Assembly (NCBI GenBank): GCA_024684155.1
Contig: JAIKXK010000402.1
Location: 1-6,204, forward strand
Origin: Lachnospiraceae bacterium
GTDB taxonomy: Bacteria > Bacillota > Clostridia > Lachnospirales > Lachnospiraceae
Reading direction: 5' to 3'
DNA length: 6,204 bases
Shown: one piece after another, positions 5,372-6,204 of the stretch
Numbering within the stretch: position 1 is the stretch's first letter
Layout of the letters: every line of letters starts with the position of its first letter
Program-made: the position numbers and the translations under genes
Notes under the pieces: model-generated
What the model saw: only the letters and a program-made list of their open reading frames with translations
What the model was told of the DNA's origin: nothing
The model's database searches: none

Positions 5372-6042
5372 CTAAGCTTCAATTCTTTTTTATACTTATA
5401 ATATGTATTTCTACTTATACCAATTAGTTTAATACATTCCCCGTCAGAAAGTGTACCATTAAAGCTCTTACTGTATTTCAGGATTTTCTCCCGTGCAGGG
5501 GCCTTCTTCTTTATATGAAGCTTGTTTCCGGGGCGCTGTCCGATCTGCTTGCCGTTCAGGCGTGCCGTTTCGATGCCTTCCCTTGTCCTTTGGTGGAGAT
5601 CCTGAACCTCTTTTTCTGCCTGATCAAATGCAATACGTATCTGACGCTCAGCCAGTTTACGGAAGTAATTGTTCAGTCCTTTAAAAATCTCATCTTCATC
5701 GGTTCCCTGTAGCTCAATCTTATCCTTCATGTTTTCAGCATATACTTCCGTATCTATGTAATGTTCTTTAAGAAAAACCAGTTGCACTCCCCTTTCGTAG
5801 AGGTTGAAATAGGTTTCCACGCCTTCGTCAGCATTACGGGACATTCTGGAAACAGAGTCAAATACTATCATATCTCCCTCGGACACATACTTATATAGTT
5901 TGTTCCATTCCGGGCGATCCATCTTAGTGCCGGTATATGCTTCCTGTACGATTTTTGCATTCGGATAATCAGACCTTATATTTCGAACCTGTCTTTCAAT
6001 AGACTGCTGAGGCCTGCTTATGCGTGCATATCCATATATCAT
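5368..6042 (-). CDS. Site-specific serine recombinase (resolvase/invertase family)
   Basis: This 224-residue protein should join or invert DNA at specific short sites through a covalent phosphoserine link. The N terminus MIYGYARISR holds the nucleophile Ser9 with Arg7. FDSVSRMSRN at 61-70 carries the catalytic arginines Arg66 and Arg69, equivalent to Arg68 and Arg71 of gamma-delta resolvase. The core is followed by a long helix (about 125-165; tract QAEKEVQDLHQRTREGIETA) and a C-terminal helix-turn-helix (about 198-222; SDGECIKLIGIS and RNTYYKYKKEL). It is about 40 residues longer than gamma-delta resolvase, mainly through the segment near residues 100-130, as is usual for a group widespread in Clostridia. 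All key residues are present, so it looks active. A ribosome site AAGGAG (6054-6049) lies six bases before the ATG. GC content differs sharply between the helix region and the HTH part. Its target site is not evident. Confidence 0.92.
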   Translation of the reverse strand: MIYGYARISRPQQSIERQVRNIRSDYPNAKIVQEAYTGTKMDRPEWNKLYKYVSEGDMIVFDSVSRMSRNADEGVETYFNLYERGVQLVFLKEHYIDTEVYAENMKDKIELQGTDEDEIFKGLNNYFRKLAERQIRIAFDQAEKEVQDLHQRTREGIETARLNGKQIGQRPGNKLHIKKKAPAREKILKYSKSFNGTLSDGECIKLIGISRNTYYKYKKELKLS

Positions 6043-6204
6043 ACGAATCTCCTTCTTGTACTAATTTTAACGTTCGTTATATTTACTACCACAATCACAT
6101 GAAATATTCATCTGAAAATCAGGGCTTTTGGTATATTTTAGAGCAGCATTAGATTTGATACATTTTGACGGACTTGACCGATTCTATAACATAAATATTT
6201 CTAA
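6043..6204. other. Upstream region of the recombinase gene; no gene seen
   Basis: The 162 bases contain no convincing open frame. They hold the recombinase ribosome site, an AACGTTCGTT element (6069-6078) and a nine-base direct repeat at 6165-6182. Minus-strand -10-like boxes (TATAAC, TAAAAT) occur near 6065-6085 but without a good -35, so the promoter cannot be fixed. Confidence 0.4.
6049..6054 (-). promoter_or_regulatory. Ribosome binding site of the recombinase gene
   Basis: Read on the minus strand this is AAGGAG, six bases before the ATG at 6042. It supports this start, which also places the catalytic serine at residue 9, the usual position for small serine recombinases. Confidence 0.75.

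Noticed and set aside
5368..6204. IS607-type element (serine transposase with TnpB and guide RNA)
   Set aside because: IS607 TnpA carries its DNA-binding domain at the N terminus. Here the helix-turn-helix is C-terminal as in resolvases, and no tnpB is present.
1..6204. CRISPR arrays, tRNA or rRNA genes
   Set aside because: No regularly spaced direct repeats with unique spacers, no tRNA-like cloverleaf and no rRNA signature were seen on either strand.

Overview
The window reads as chromosomal DNA of a low-GC, gut-type Firmicute, most likely a Lachnospiraceae/Clostridia member. This is inferred from strong AGGAGG-type ribosome sites, the AT-rich coding, a surface protein built of Big2 and InlB-type repeats with a 'VS-x-N' low-complexity linker, and a small serine recombinase of a type common in Clostridia. 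No species can be named from the sequence alone.

Layout. (1) Bases 2-124 are the last 40 codons of a transposase, probably IS1634/IS4-like, followed by a short inverted repeat and a probable insertion-sequence end. An extended -10 motif in this end points outward. (2) Bases 172-4269 encode a 1365-residue secreted mosaic protein: signal peptide, acidic low-complexity linker, about five Big2-like Ig domains, an acidic stretch with a Ca-loop-like motif, four to five InlB B-repeats, and an unrecognised 127-residue C-terminal domain with no visible cell-wall anchor. (3) Bases 4335-4523 encode a 62-residue relic: a good signal peptide joined directly to the end of one InlB repeat and the beginning of the next, then a stop. 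Homology ends at a G7-containing GC hairpin. (4) Bases 4524-4909 carry no convincing gene but hold several hairpins in succession, a terminator-like stem and promoters for the next gene. (5) Bases 4910-5371 encode an uncharacterised, highly charged 153-residue cytosolic protein. It is convergent with (6), a complete serine recombinase on the minus strand (6042-5368); the two stop codons overlap. (7) Bases 6043-6204 are the upstream region of the recombinase.

How the parts may fit. The window looks like an accessory surface-protein locus shaped by recombination. An insertion sequence lies at the 5' side of the large gene. Base composition changes sharply along the large gene (hand counts of about 23-27% GC in the linker and Big2 lines, 45-50% in the C-terminal domain). 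A broken relative of the same repeat family lies just downstream, and a site-specific recombinase lies beside it. Whether the recombinase acts on the surface genes is not shown by the sequence: no paired inverted sites are visible. The best candidates for something undescribed are the C-terminal domain of the large protein, the multi-hairpin region at 4493-4727, and the pairing of the 153-residue protein with the recombinase.
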